From NCBI RefSeq assembly GCF_027923545.1, contig NZ_BROH01000001.1, positions 248,001 to 312,000 on the forward strand: a stretch of 64,000 nucleotides of DNA, given 5' to 3'. Source of the DNA: Sinisalibacter aestuarii (GTDB taxonomy: Bacteria > Pseudomonadota > Alphaproteobacteria > Rhodobacterales > Rhodobacteraceae). Shown in pieces: positions 42,351 to 50,918 of the stretch (position 1 is its first letter; the number at the start of each line of letters is the position of its first letter). Position numbers and translations under genes: made by a program. The notes beneath the pieces were generated by a model, which was given only the letters and a program-made list of their open reading frames with translations, was not told where the DNA came from and did no database searches.

Positions 42351-43967
42351 TCAGGCCTCGGCCTCCTCGGTGGCTTCGCCCTCTTCGGCCTCTTCCTCGT
42401 CAACAAGGTCCGCCGGATCGACCCAGCCAAGCTGGATCCGGGCGGTCATCACGAGGTTTTGCGCCTCTTCGAGGTTCATATCGAATTTTTCGAGAATGCC
42501 ATCGTCCTTCTGGCGTTCGCCGTCAACGGTCGTCCAGCCGCCGGCCAGCTCCCAGTCAGCGCAAGTGGCGAAGTCTTCCAGCGTCAGCACACCATCTTCG
42601 GCCAGCGCTTCGATCATTTGCGGGGTAAGCCCCTCGAAGCTCACCAGGCTGTCCTGCACGCCAAGCTCGCGGGCATGTTCCATCGCCTTCTTGTTCTGCT
42701 CCTCGAGGAAGTCGCGGGCGCGGGCCTGCAGCTCGTTGGCGGTGTCTTCATCGACGCCGTCGATCACCAGCAGCTCGTCAAGCTCGACATAAGCCACCTC
42801 TTCGAGCGAGGTAAAGCCCTCGGCCACGAGGAGCTGGGCGAAGAATTCGTCGAGGTCCAGCGTCTCCATGAACAGCTTGGTGCGCTCGGCAAACTCGGCC
42901 TGGCGGCGCGCGCTTTCTTCTTCCTCGGTGAGAATGTCGATATCGAGCGCGGTAAGCTGCGAGGCGAGGCGCACATTCTGGCCGCGCCGCCCGATGGCGA
43001 GCGAAAGCTGCTCGTCGGGCACCACCACCTCGATCTTGCCGGCGTCTTCGTCGAGCACGACCTTGGAGACCTCGGCGGGCTGAAGCGCGTTGACCAGGAA
43101 GGTCGGCACATCTTCGTTCCACGGGATGATGTCGATCTTTTCGCCCTGAAGCTCGTTCACCACGGCCTGCACGCGCGAGCCGCGCATACCGACACAGGCG
43201 CCGACCGGGTCGATCGAGCCATCATAGGACACCACGGCGATCTTGGCGCGCGAGCCCGGATCACGGGCCACGGCCTTGATCTCGATGATGCCATCGTAGA
43301 TTTCGGGCACTTCCATCTTGAACAGCTCGGCCATGAATTCCGGCGCGGTGCGGCTGAGGAAGATCTGCGGGCCACGGGTCTCACGGCGCACATCTTTCAC
43401 GTAGCAGCGAATGCGGTCATTCGGGCGGTAGCTCTCGCGGCCGATCTTTTCGTTGCGGCGCAGGATCGCTTCGCCCGCACCCACATCGACGATGACGTTG
43501 CCGTATTCCTCGCGCTTGACAACGCCGTTGATGATCGTGCCGGCGCGATCCTTGAACTCTTCGTACTGACGATCACGCTCGGCCTCACGCACTTTCTGCA
43601 GGATCACCTGCTTGGCGCTCTGGGCGGCGATCCGGCCCATCTCGACCGGCGGCACCTCGTCGACGATGGTGTCGCCCACCTTCGGATCGTCGAGATATTG
43701 CTTGGCCTGTTCCACGGTCAGCTCGGCCTGGTAATTCTCCAGCTCTTCGTCCTCGACCACAGTGCGCACCCGGGTGAAGGTGGCCTTGCCGGTCTTGCGG
43801 TCGATCGAGACGCGAATGTCCATCTCGGCGCCATACCGGCTCTTGGCAGCCCGCGCGAGGCTCTCTTCCATCGCCTCGATCACGAGGCCCGGGTCGATCA
43901 TCTTCTCACGGGCGACCGCTTCGGCGGTTTGCAGCAGTTCAAGCTGGTTGGCAGAGGTGATTGCCAT
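42351..43967 (-). CDS. nusA: NusA transcription termination/antitermination factor
   Basis: This is a 538-aa RNA polymerase-associated factor. The N-terminal domain (about 1-130) is followed by the S1 domain ([21 protein letters not shown]), two KH domains ([21 protein letters not shown] and [16 protein letters not shown]), and two helix-hairpin-helix AR-type repeats. The extreme C-terminus is acidic ([17 protein letters not shown]). It modulates pausing and intrinsic termination. It starts 3 nt after rimP. A terminator-like hairpin in the leader of this operon offers a plausible autoregulatory target. Confidence 0.97.
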   Translation of the reverse strand: MAITSANQLELLQTAEAVAREKMIDPGLVIEAMEESLARAAKSRYGAEMDIRVSIDRKTGKATFTRVRTVVEDEELENYQAELTVEQAKQYLDDPKVGDTIVDEVPPVEMGRIAAQSAKQVILQKVREAERDRQYEEFKDRAGTIINGVVKREEYGNVIVDVGAGEAILRRNEKIGRESYRPNDRIRCYVKDVRRETRGPQIFLSRTAPEFMAELFKMEVPEIYDGIIEIKAVARDPGSRAKIAVVSYDGSIDPVGACVGMRGSRVQAVVNELQGEKIDIIPWNEDVPTFLVNALQPAEVSKVVLDEDAGKIEVVVPDEQLSLAIGRRGQNVRLASQLTALDIDILTEEEESARRQAEFAERTKLFMETLDLDEFFAQLLVAEGFTSLEEVAYVELDELLVIDGVDEDTANELQARARDFLEEQNKKAMEHARELGVQDSLVSFEGLTPQMIEALAEDGVLTLEDFATCADWELAGGWTTVDGERQKDDGILEKFDMNLEEAQNLVMTARIQLGWVDPADLVDEEEAEEGEATEEAEA

Positions 43968-43970
43968 GGG

Positions 43971-44552
43971 TCAGTCCTCCTCAGAACTGTCGTTCAGGAT
44001 GTCGTCAAACTGGGTTTCGTCTATGTCGACAGCGTGTTTGCGCTGGCGAAGTGTTTCCCGGATCAGCTCGTCGGTGAGCACGAGCTTGGCGTCGGCGAGC
44101 AGATCGAAGGTGAGGCCGATGGTGACGGGCTCGCCCTGATCCTCGATCTCGATCAGCACTTCCTCGCCCTCGGTCCCGGCCAGAACGCCCTTGAACCGCT
44201 TGCGGCCGTCGATCATCTCGCTGGTCTCGATCTTGGCGACGTAGCCGTCCCAGGTATCGAAATCCTTCAGCCGGGTCAGCGGCCGGTCGATCCCGGGGCT
44301 TGATACTTCAAGCGTGTAATTCTCGGTGATCGGATCTTCCACGTCGAGCACCGCGCTGACGGCGGTGTTGATCTCGGCCAGATCGTCCACCTCGATGCCG
44401 CCGTCCGGCTTCTCGGCCATGATCTGTAGCGTCGGCGTATTGCCGCCCATCAGCCGCAGGCGCACAAGCTCATAGCCCATCCCCTCGATGGCGGGGCGGA
44501 CGATCTCGGCCAGTCGCTGGTCGATGGATGTTTTGGCAACCAGATCGGTCAC
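43971..44552 (-). CDS. rimP: RimP, 30S ribosome maturation factor
   Basis: This is a 193-aa factor needed for 30S subunit maturation. Start GTG 44552 is chosen because TTGGAGAA lies 4-6 nt upstream and the peptide [19 protein letters not shown] begins the conserved fold. A longer frame to 44684 would translate the promoter and leader hairpins. The core strand [16 protein letters not shown] is the RimP signature, and the C-terminal SH3-like domain follows. It is the first gene of the rimP-nusA-ylxR-infB operon. Confidence 0.94.
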   Translation of the reverse strand: MTDLVAKTSIDQRLAEIVRPAIEGMGYELVRLRLMGGNTPTLQIMAEKPDGGIEVDDLAEINTAVSAVLDVEDPITENYTLEVSSPGIDRPLTRLKDFDTWDGYVAKIETSEMIDGRKRFKGVLAGTEGEEVLIEIEDQGEPVTIGLTFDLLADAKLVLTDELIRETLRQRKHAVDIDETQFDDILNDSSEED

Positions 44553-44567
44553 GGGTTCTCCAAGCAC

Positions 44568-44592
44568 AAAAAAACGGGCCAGCGGGCCCGTT
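44568..44592 (-). terminator. terminator-like hairpin in the rimP leader (possible attenuator)
   Basis: On the minus strand AACGGGCC / GGCCCGTT (44592-44585, 44580-44573) with a 4-nt loop is followed by seven consecutive T. The T-run ends only 16 nt before the rimP GTG. Upstream, 44600-44630 can form a second hairpin (CTTCGG / CCGAGG). This placement suggests transcription attenuation of the nusA operon. Confidence 0.7.
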
Positions 44593-44645
44593 CGTCGTTC
44601 CGGTGGAGCCTCGGGTTTGGAAGCCGAAGCGCCGCTGTTGAGGGG

Positions 44646-44674
44646 GATATAGGGCGGTTGGGGTGAGTCTGCAA
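44646..44674 (-). promoter_or_regulatory. probable promoter of the rimP-nusA-infB operon
   Basis: On the minus strand TTGCAG (44674-44669), 17 nt, then TATATC (44651-44646). The same string also fits CTTG-N17-CCCTATAT, nearly identical to the dnaK promoter. The predicted leader is about 85-90 nt long. Confidence 0.6.
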
Positions 44675-44682
44675 GAAAGAAC

Positions 44683-45138
44683 ATGCGCCTTGAACTTTTT
44701 GGGATGTTATCCCTCTATGAAAAAATGGAAATTCAGCTTGGTGATTTGCGTACACTTCGAGCCGGACATCGCGGTGACCTTCAGGTTGGGGTCCTGCCAT
44801 TCGAAGTGAAAAAATATTCGCGAGTCTCAAGGGATACTGTCGTCCTTTCAACGCAATCAGTAAGGCACATACTGGCGCAACACGGAGACCATATCGCACT
44901 CGAAACCCTCCTTCTTCTGCCAAGTGTTTTGCAGCAGGGGTTGTGGATCTCCGATCGAAAAATGGCATTCGTCGTCGTCTATCAAGACGATGTTTCTGGT
45001 GTTCGCTACAAGGTGGCGCTGAAAATGACTGCGGATCAATCTCGATCGTATGTCCGAACCATGCACAAAATGCAGCATCGGCAAACCAGATCCGTTTTGA
45101 AACGGGGCGACTTGGTTCGAAGACATTGGATGAGGTAG
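44683..45138 (+). CDS. low-GC orphan, possible PBECR/RelE-barnase-like nuclease domain
   Basis: This is a protein of up to 151 aa; starts at ATG 44683, 44704 or 44725 are possible and none has a clear ribosome site. The second half reads like compact toxin-type nuclease domains: [15 protein letters not shown] (strand-helix), [22 protein letters not shown] (paired strands), then a basic end [14 protein letters not shown]. The fold guess is weak. The GC content is around 50%, well below the neighbours, and codon use differs, so the gene is probably acquired. A 64-aa frame follows after 5 nt. It could instead be a decayed gene. Confidence 0.45.
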   Translation: MRLELFGMLSLYEKMEIQLGDLRTLRAGHRGDLQVGVLPFEVKKYSRVSRDTVVLSTQSVRHILAQHGDHIALETLLLLPSVLQQGLWISDRKMAFVVVYQDDVSGVRYKVALKMTADQSRSYVRTMHKMQHRQTRSVLKRGDLVRRHWMR

Positions 45139-45143
45139 TCGCC

Positions 45144-45338
45144 ATGCGGTGGGGCCTGCCAGGAACCCCACAATGCGCTCCCACTTTCGTGGTGCTACGG
45201 CCGGCAGAATATCACCGTGTCACGCATGACGTATGCTATTGGCTGGCGCACAATGCATACTGGGAATTTACTCCATCTGAGTGCTGGCGTCAATACCGAC
45301 CGAAAGATTCTTATAATGGATTCATATGCTTAGTCTAA
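45144..45338 (+). CDS. 64-aa low-GC small protein, possible partner of the preceding gene
   Basis: This frame begins MRWGLPGTPQCAPTFVVLRP and ends in SYNGFICLV. GAGG about 8 nt upstream of ATG 45144 and a 5-nt gap to the preceding stop suggest translational coupling. It is rich in aromatic residues (YHRVTHDVCYWLAHNAYWEF) and has four cysteines. It has no recognised family. It shares the low GC of its upstream neighbour. It may be an antitoxin/immunity partner or simply part of a degenerate insert. Confidence 0.4.
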   Translation: MRWGLPGTPQCAPTFVVLRPAEYHRVTHDVCYWLAHNAYWEFTPSECWRQYRPKDSYNGFICLV

Positions 45339-45352
45339 GACTCTGGCTTGAC

Positions 45353-45967
45353 TCAGTTTTTCCTGCGCGCAATCAGAAACAGCGCCGCCCCCTTCTTCCC
45401 CTGCCAGTCTTCCTCGATCTCGAATCCCGCTTTGCGCATCTTTTCCCGTAGCCCGTCCTCGGTGAAAAACCTCAGCTCCGGCAGTAGCCCGACTGCGCGT
45501 CCGAGCGGGACGAAGGGCTTGAGAAACCACATCCGCCCCATGCAGGCCGTGGAGGTGACGAAAATCCCGCCCGGCTTCAAGATCCTGAACGCCTTGGCGA
45601 TGGTCGCATCCGGGTCTGGCACGAGGTGGAGAATCGAGAGGCCCAGCACCATGTCGAGGCTGTTTTCGTCAACCGGCATCGTATCGAAAGCGGCCACCTC
45701 GAAGCTGAGATTGTCCGGCACCGGCCCCTTCTCCCGGGCGATGTCGATCATGGCGGATGAGATGTCAGTGGCGCGGTAGCGCTTTACTTTCGGGGCATGG
45801 ATGCGGGCGGTGCCGCCGGTGCCGCAACCGAATTCAAGCACCTCCATGTCCGGCGTCATCCGTGCCGATGTCAGCTCCAGCTTGCGCTGGTAGCTGGCTT
45901 CGTCGGCAATCGGGGAAGCGGCGTATTTCTTTGCGATCCGATCCCAGAATTGCGCTCGTGCCGCCAT
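45353..45967 (-). CDS. class I SAM-dependent methyltransferase
   Basis: This is a 204-aa soluble methyltransferase. Motif I is VLEFGCGTGGTARIHAP near residue 42, followed by YRATDISSAMIDIARE (acidic SAM ribose ligand) and LSILHLVPDPDATI, then ILKPGGIFVTS. The substrate cannot be told; the overall form is the UbiE/small-molecule type. It starts 3 nt after the peptidase gene stop and shares its direction, so the two form an operon. Base composition returns to the local norm here after the low-GC cassette. Confidence 0.88.
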   Translation of the reverse strand: MAARAQFWDRIAKKYAASPIADEASYQRKLELTSARMTPDMEVLEFGCGTGGTARIHAPKVKRYRATDISSAMIDIAREKGPVPDNLSFEVAAFDTMPVDENSLDMVLGLSILHLVPDPDATIAKAFRILKPGGIFVTSTACMGRMWFLKPFVPLGRAVGLLPELRFFTEDGLREKMRKAGFEIEEDWQGKKGAALFLIARRKN

Positions 45968-45970
45968 GGC

Positions 45971-46960
45971 CTACACCCCCAGTGTCTCCCGCTGCCGGGC
46001 AAGCTTGTCCATCGTGCGCACCAGTTCCGCCGCGATGCCCGGTTCGCTCACCGCGTGGCCGGCTTTCGGCACCATGCGCAGCTCGCTCGTGGGCCATGCC
46101 TTGTGCAGCGCCCAGGCCGAGGCGGGCGGGCAGATCATGTCGTGGCGGCCCTGAACGATGGTGCCGGGCACATGGGCGATCTTCGCCATGTTGGGCATGA
46201 TCTGCCGGGCGTCGTCGAGAAAGGCGTTGTTGATGAAATAGTGGTTCTCGATGCGCGAGAAGGCGAGCGCGTAATCCGCCGGGCTGTCGATCATGGCGCC
46301 ATCGTTGTCGATCGAGGCGAGCGCGTTTTCCCAGGCCGCCCAGGTCTTGGCATGCACCACCTCATCGGCACGGTCGCCGGAGAACAGGCGCTTGTGATAG
46401 GCGGCGATCATATCGTGACGTTCCTCCGCCGGGATCGGGCCGGTGAAACGCTCCCACAGATCCGGCCAGAACTGCCCCGCGCCGCCGCCATAGAACCAAT
46501 CGAGCTCGCCTCGGGTGGCCAGGAACACGCCGCGCAGCACCAGCCAGGCCACACGGCCGGGATGGGTCTGGGCATAAACCAGCCCGAGCGTCGCCCCCCA
46601 GGAGCCGCCGAACACCACCCAACGGTCGATCCCGAGCGTCCTGCGGATATGTTCGATGTCGCGCACGAGATGCCAGGTGGTGTTGGCCCGCACGCTGGCA
46701 TGCGGACGTGACCGGCCGCAGCCGCGCTGATCGAACAGGATGGCGCGGTACTTGTCGGGGTCGAAGAAGCGCCGCATCGCCGGCGAGCAGCCGCCGCCCG
46801 GCCCGCCGTGAAACACCACGACCGGGATGCCATGCGGGTTGCCCACCTCTTCCACATAGAGCGTGTGCCCGTCGCCCACCTCCAGCATGTGCCGGCGATA
46901 GGGCTCCTTGGCCGGGTAGAGTTTCCCGCCTGCGGTGTTTTTTCCTGCGGCCTTGTCCAT
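45971..46960 (-). CDS. pip: proline iminopeptidase
   Basis: This is a 329-aa alpha/beta hydrolase of peptidase family S33. The oxyanion-hole motif FHGGPGGG lies near residue 50, the nucleophile serine is in FGGSWGATLGL near 115, and the catalytic histidine is likely in PKAGHAVSEPG near 303. It releases N-terminal proline from peptides in the cytoplasm. The segment FDQRGCGRSRP is diagnostic for the family. ATG 46960 gives normal length. It is divergent from ubiG. Confidence 0.93.
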   Translation of the reverse strand: MDKAAGKNTAGGKLYPAKEPYRRHMLEVGDGHTLYVEEVGNPHGIPVVVFHGGPGGGCSPAMRRFFDPDKYRAILFDQRGCGRSRPHASVRANTTWHLVRDIEHIRRTLGIDRWVVFGGSWGATLGLVYAQTHPGRVAWLVLRGVFLATRGELDWFYGGGAGQFWPDLWERFTGPIPAEERHDMIAAYHKRLFSGDRADEVVHAKTWAAWENALASIDNDGAMIDSPADYALAFSRIENHYFINNAFLDDARQIMPNMAKIAHVPGTIVQGRHDMICPPASAWALHKAWPTSELRMVPKAGHAVSEPGIAAELVRTMDKLARQRETLGV

Positions 46961-47014
46961 GGGAACCCTATATAAGGCCCACGAGAAATGACCGCCATGA
47001 GAAAGAGAGCCGAG

Positions 47015-47761
47015 ATGAGCGCCGCGCAAAGCACCGTCGATCCCTCCGAAGTCGCCAAGTTCGAAGCGATGTCTGCCGAATGGTGGGATCCGACCGGCAA
47101 GTTCAAGCCGCTGCACATGATGAATCCGGTCCGGCTGGACTACATCACCCGGAAGATCGCCGAAACCTTCGGGCGCGATCTGCGGGGAGACAAGCCGTTC
47201 GAGGGGCTGCGCCTGCTCGATATCGGCTGCGGCGGCGGGCTCTTGTCGGAGCCGATGGCGCGGCTTGGGGCAACGGTCGTGGGGGCCGATGCCGCCGAGC
47301 GCAACATTCCGGTGGCGCGGATTCATGCCGAGCAATCGGGGCTGGAGATCGACTATCGCTTCACCACAGCCGAGGCGCTGGCCGACGCGGGCGAGCAATT
47401 TGACGTGGTGCTCAACATGGAGGTGGTCGAGCATGTGGCCAGCCCGATCGACTATCTCATAGCCTGCCGTCAGCTTCTGAAACCGGGCGGGCTGATGGTG
47501 GCCTCGACGATCAACCGCAACCCGAAAAGCTACATGATGGCGATCTTCGGCGCCGAGCGGGTGATGCGCTGGCTGCCGGTGGGCACGCATGAGTGGCACA
47601 AGTTCATCACGCCCGACGAGCTTACCGATCTGATCGCCCAGGCGGGGCTGACGGTAACGAACACATCCGGCTTCGTCTTCAATCCGCTGAGCTGGAGCTG
47701 GTCGATCTCCGACAGCGATCTGAGCGTGAATTACGTCACCGCCAGCGTGAAACCGGCCTAA
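47015..47761 (+). CDS. ubiG: UbiG, ubiquinone biosynthesis O-methyltransferase
   Basis: This is a 248-aa SAM-dependent enzyme performing the two O-methylations of ubiquinone synthesis. It begins [20 protein letters not shown] with the conserved [19 protein letters not shown] block. The SAM motif is [14 protein letters not shown], and EVVEHVASP and [11 protein letters not shown] follow. I set the start at ATG 47015 because family proteins begin at that point; ATG 46988 is in frame. TATATA at 46969-46974 is a plausible -10 element. The stop overlaps the convergent marR gene by 4 nt. Ubiquinone is the electron acceptor expected for SoeABC and DsrMKJOP. Confidence 0.94.
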   Translation: MSAAQSTVDPSEVAKFEAMSAEWWDPTGKFKPLHMMNPVRLDYITRKIAETFGRDLRGDKPFEGLRLLDIGCGGGLLSEPMARLGATVVGADAAERNIPVARIHAEQSGLEIDYRFTTAEALADAGEQFDVVLNMEVVEHVASPIDYLIACRQLLKPGGLMVASTINRNPKSYMMAIFGAERVMRWLPVGTHEWHKFITPDELTDLIAQAGLTVTNTSGFVFNPLSWSWSISDSDLSVNYVTASVKPA

Positions 47762-48201
47762 TCCGGCTGATCGAAGCGTGCGCGGATTTCGCGCAGCACC
47801 GGCAGGGCGGCGCGCACCTTGTCCGGTCCGATGGTGGCAACCACGTCTGCGATCAGCGGCGCAATGGCGCTGAGCGCCGTATCGCGGGCCTTGCGCCCGG
47901 CCGGGCTGATCGTCACCAGCTTGCGGCGCGCATCGTCCCAATCGGGGTGGATATGCACATGACCCGCCCATTCGAGCTTGCCGAGCGTATTGGTCATCGC
48001 GCCACGGGTGACGTGAAAGGTCCGCGCGAGCTGGGCGGGGCTTTTCGGCTCGGCCACGTTGGCAAGGTGGTTCAGCACCGAGAAATGGCTAAGCTCCATC
48101 CCCTTGGGCAACACTTTTGAAAGTGCGGTACGGGCAAGCTGGTCGGCCATGAACATCTCGCTGAACAGCGCAACCGACAGGCTTTCAGCGTGATCAGACA
48201 T
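47758..48201 (-). CDS. MarR-family transcriptional regulator
   Basis: This is a 147-aa winged-helix dimer-type regulator. The recognition helix is around [21 protein letters not shown] and the wing [20 protein letters not shown], both standard MarR features. No cysteine is present, so redox sensing is unlikely. It directly abuts the amidase gene (stop at 48202) and shares its direction, so the target could be the amidase-glutaredoxin-comF group or unrelated. The ligand is unknown. Confidence 0.9.
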   Translation of the reverse strand: MSDHAESLSVALFSEMFMADQLARTALSKVLPKGMELSHFSVLNHLANVAEPKSPAQLARTFHVTRGAMTNTLGKLEWAGHVHIHPDWDDARRKLVTISPAGRKARDTALSAIAPLIADVVATIGPDKVRAALPVLREIRARFDQPD

Positions 48202-49020
48202 TCAGGGACCTTCGAATTCTCTGTGGTGTTTCAGCGACGGGACGCGGCTGCGCGCATGTTCCACGTCTGCGAGGTCCAAATCAACCAGCGTGACGCCCGG
48301 CTCGGTGCCCGCATCGGCCAGAACCTCACCCCATGGGGCCACGGCGAGCGAATGGCCGTGGGTGGCGCGGCGCGGGCTGTGCTGCCCGGTCTGGGCCGGT
48401 GCGAGGATGAAGCAGCCCGTTTCGATGGCGCGGGCGCGCAGCAGGCTTTCCCAATGCGCCGCCCCGGTGACGGGCGAGAAGGCGGCAGGCACGGTGATGA
48501 TCTGCGCGCCCGCGCCGGCGAGGCGGCGGAACAGTTCGGGAAAGCGCAGATCGTAGCAGATCGTCAGGCCGATCCGGCCAAGCGGGGTTTCGGCCAGAAC
48601 GGCGCGGGTGCCGGGGCGGTAACCGGCGCTTTCGCGGTAGGTTTCCGACTCGGAGATCTCCACGTCGAACATGTGGATCTTGTCATAGCGCGCGGCAATC
48701 TCGCCCTGAGGCGAGATCAGGAAAGAGCGGTTGGCAAAGCGCCCGTCCGCATCCTCCGTTTTCACCGCGAGCGAGCCGATCAGCAGCCAGATGCCCGCCG
48801 CACGCGCCTCGTTACGCAGCGCCGCCAGCGTCGGATCATGCGCTTCCGGCTGGAGCACGGCGCGCTGATGAGCGCGGTCCATCGAGACGATGTTCGTCAC
48901 CTCCGGCGTCAGCACGAAGTCGGCGCCACCGGCCACCGCCTCGCGCACAAGGCGGAGCGTTTCGCCAAGATTGGCCGCCGGATCGTCGCCCGACGTAAGC
49001 TGGACGAGACCCGCGCGCAT
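48202..49020 (-). CDS. carbon-nitrogen hydrolase, Nit/deaminated-glutathione-amidase type
   Basis: This is a 272-aa nitrilase-superfamily enzyme. The Glu-Lys-Cys triad is visible as VLTPEVTNI, YDKIHMFDVE and LTICYDLRFPE. The last motif, together with IHMFD, is characteristic of the Nit1/Nit2-type branch that repairs deaminated glutathione or hydrolyses omega-amides. It is cytoplasmic. Its start overlaps the glutaredoxin gene stop by one base, which agrees with a glutathione-related task. Confidence 0.88.
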   Translation of the reverse strand: MRAGLVQLTSGDDPAANLGETLRLVREAVAGGADFVLTPEVTNIVSMDRAHQRAVLQPEAHDPTLAALRNEARAAGIWLLIGSLAVKTEDADGRFANRSFLISPQGEIAARYDKIHMFDVEISESETYRESAGYRPGTRAVLAETPLGRIGLTICYDLRFPELFRRLAGAGAQIITVPAAFSPVTGAAHWESLLRARAIETGCFILAPAQTGQHSPRRATHGHSLAVAPWGEVLADAGTEPGVTLVDLDLADVEHARSRVPSLKHHREFEGP

Positions 49021-49274
49021 CAGCCTTGCAACAGCGGATCGAGCTTGCCGCGTTGTTCGAGGTCATACATGTCGTCAAATCCGCCGACATGGGTTTCGCC
49101 GATCCAGATCTGCGGCACGGTGAACTGGCCGGATTTCTGGATCATCTCCTGGCGCAGCTCGGGCTGGGCCTGAATGTCGATCTCGGTGAACTCGACGCCC
49201 TTCTTGGCGAGCAGCCGCTTGGCGGCGTGGCAGAAGCCGCAATAGGGCTTCGTATACATGGTGACGGGTTGCAT
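49020..49274 (-). CDS. grxC: glutaredoxin 3
   Basis: This is an 84-aa glutaredoxin with active site YCGFC at residues 11-15 and the GSH-binding loop FTVPQIWIGETHVGG. It reduces disulfides and mixed disulfides using glutathione. The usual GrxC motif is CPYC; here it is CGFC, as often in alphaproteobacteria. It is coupled to the amidase gene by a one-base overlap and lies 44 nt downstream of comF. Confidence 0.93.
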   Translation of the reverse strand: MQPVTMYTKPYCGFCHAAKRLLAKKGVEFTEIDIQAQPELRQEMIQKSGQFTVPQIWIGETHVGGFDDMYDLEQRGKLDPLLQG

Positions 49275-49318
49275 CTGCCTGTTCCTTTACCGGGCGCCGC
49301 AGCGCCGTTTGGGGCAAT

Positions 49319-50035
49319 CTAGGCATCCTTCACGGTGCGTGCCAGTGCCAGCGTCAAAACGTCTTTCGCGCCCGCGGCATAGCAGGCTTCGGATGCGGCG
49401 GCGAAGGTCGCGCCCGAGGTCATCACATCGTCAACCAGCAGCACACGCCGGCCGCGCAGAACCGTGCCGCGCTTCGGATGCGGCCGGATTGCATCGTGCA
49501 TATTGGCAAAGCGTCCTTCGCGCCCCATGCCTTCCTGCTTTTCGGTGCGGCGCGGACGGATCAGCGCCGTCGGTGCTACATCGAGGCCGGTTTTACGGCC
49601 CAGCGCCCGCGCCAGCTCCGCCGCCTGATTATAGCGCCGGGCAAAGATCCGCATCCAATGCGCCGGGATCGGCACCACCAGCATATCGGGCGAGATCAGC
49701 TCGCGCCCGGCCCGCGCCATCCAGCCGGCGGCGGGCGGCACCAGGTCCAGCCGGTCCGAAAGCTTGATCTGCAGCACCATCCGGCGGCCATTGCCTGTAT
49801 AGATCAGCGCCGCGCGGCCCCGCGACCAGGGCCGCGCGGTGGCGATGCAATCGTCGCACAGATCGGCCGCGCCGTCGCTCTCGCCCGGCAGCGGCGCGCC
49901 ACATGCATCGCAGACATGGCCGGTGATGAAGGGCGTCTCTGCCCAGCATTTGCCACACAACCCGTGATCGTCGGCAATCGGCTCGCCACAGCTTACGCAT
50001 TGCGGCGGGTAGAGGATGGCAAGGGGCGATTGCAT
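49319..50035 (-). CDS. comF: ComF-family phosphoribosyltransferase-like protein
   Basis: This is a 238-aa protein with an N-terminal zinc-ribbon (CVSCGEPI, CGKC, CDACGAPL, CDDC in the first 70 residues) and a C-terminal type I phosphoribosyltransferase domain with the PRPP loop VLLVDDVMTSGAT near 200. Homologues take part in DNA uptake during natural transformation. RRYNQAAELARALG is also family-typical. It is divergent from the next gene by 29 nt. Whether this organism is transformable is not shown here. Confidence 0.92.
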   Translation of the reverse strand: MQSPLAILYPPQCVSCGEPIADDHGLCGKCWAETPFITGHVCDACGAPLPGESDGAADLCDDCIATARPWSRGRAALIYTGNGRRMVLQIKLSDRLDLVPPAAGWMARAGRELISPDMLVVPIPAHWMRIFARRYNQAAELARALGRKTGLDVAPTALIRPRRTEKQEGMGREGRFANMHDAIRPHPKRGTVLRGRRVLLVDDVMTSGATFAAASEACYAAGAKDVLTLALARTVKDA

Positions 50036-50064
50036 TCCGGCTCCGTCAATTTATGGTCCGCGCC

Positions 50065-50868
50065 ATGGCTGACCTCGTCGATCCCACCCGCCTTGCCCGC
50101 ATCCGCGCCCGCGCGCGCGACGATGCCATGTTCCTGCAACGGGAAGCGGCGGATGAGGTGCAGGATCGGCTGCAAATGGTTAACAGAACGTTTACGGCAC
50201 CCGCGATCGTGACGGGTTTCCCCGATCCGTGGCGCGAGGCCTTCCCCGATGCCCTGATCGTGCCCGATACCGACATCCTCGCACTGGAACCCGGCGCCCA
50301 TGATCTGGTGATCCACGGCCTGTCGCTGCATTGGGCCAACGATCCGGTGACGCAGGTGTTTCAATGCCATCAGGCGCTGCGGCCCGACGGCATGTTTCTT
50401 GGCGTCACCTATGCCGGGCAAACACTGAACGAGTTGCGCGCCGTGCTGGCGGAAACCGAGATAGAAATGAAAGGCGGCCTCTCGCCCCGCGTGCTGCCGA
50501 TGGCCGAGATTCGCGATCTCGGCCATATGCTGCAGATGGCCGGGCTGGCGCTGCCAGTGGCGGATGCGGCGCTGCGCAGGGTGACCTATGCCGATCTGTT
50601 CGCCCTCCTGCACGATCTGCGCGCGATGGGGGAAGGCAACGCGCTCAGCGCCCGCGCGGGCCATACGCCACGCGCGTTTTTCACCCGCGCCGCCCGGCGC
50701 TACGCCGAAGCCTATGGCGATGACGGGCGCATCCCGGCAACCTTCGAGATGGTCTTTCTCACCGGCTGGGCACCGCATGAAAGCCAGCAGAAACCGCTCA
50801 AACCCGGCTCCGCCACCGCGCGGCTGGCCGATGCTCTGAACGCGACCGAGCCCAAATTGTCCGATTGA
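50065..50868 (+). CDS. NDUFAF5-like methyltransferase-fold protein lacking a clear SAM motif
   Basis: This is a 267-aa protein. The opening LARIRARARDDAMFLQREAADEVQDRLQMVN and VIHGLSLHWANDPVTQVFQC are typical of the NDUFAF5/BioC-like group linked in mitochondria to complex I assembly. The glycine-rich SAM motif expected after the first strand (D-x-GxGxG) is not visible; the region reads APAIVTGFPDPWREAFPDA. The catalytic ability is therefore doubtful. ATG 50065 was preferred to 50053 because homologues start at that point. It overlaps the hemH upstream frame. Confidence 0.75.
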   Translation: MADLVDPTRLARIRARARDDAMFLQREAADEVQDRLQMVNRTFTAPAIVTGFPDPWREAFPDALIVPDTDILALEPGAHDLVIHGLSLHWANDPVTQVFQCHQALRPDGMFLGVTYAGQTLNELRAVLAETEIEMKGGLSPRVLPMAEIRDLGHMLQMAGLALPVADAALRRVTYADLFALLHDLRAMGEGNALSARAGHTPRAFFTRAARRYAEAYGDDGRIPATFEMVFLTGWAPHESQQKPLKPGSATARLADALNATEPKLSD

Positions 50869-50918
50869 CCCATTCGCCCGGATCGCTATCACGGACCGAC
50901 CCAGCAAAGAGCCAGGAT

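Noticed and set aside
44600-44632. tRNA-Gly-like anticodon loop (CTTCCAA in a stem) in the rimP leader
   Set aside because: No D-arm, T-loop (GGTTCGA-type) or acceptor stem around it; it is a simple leader hairpin.
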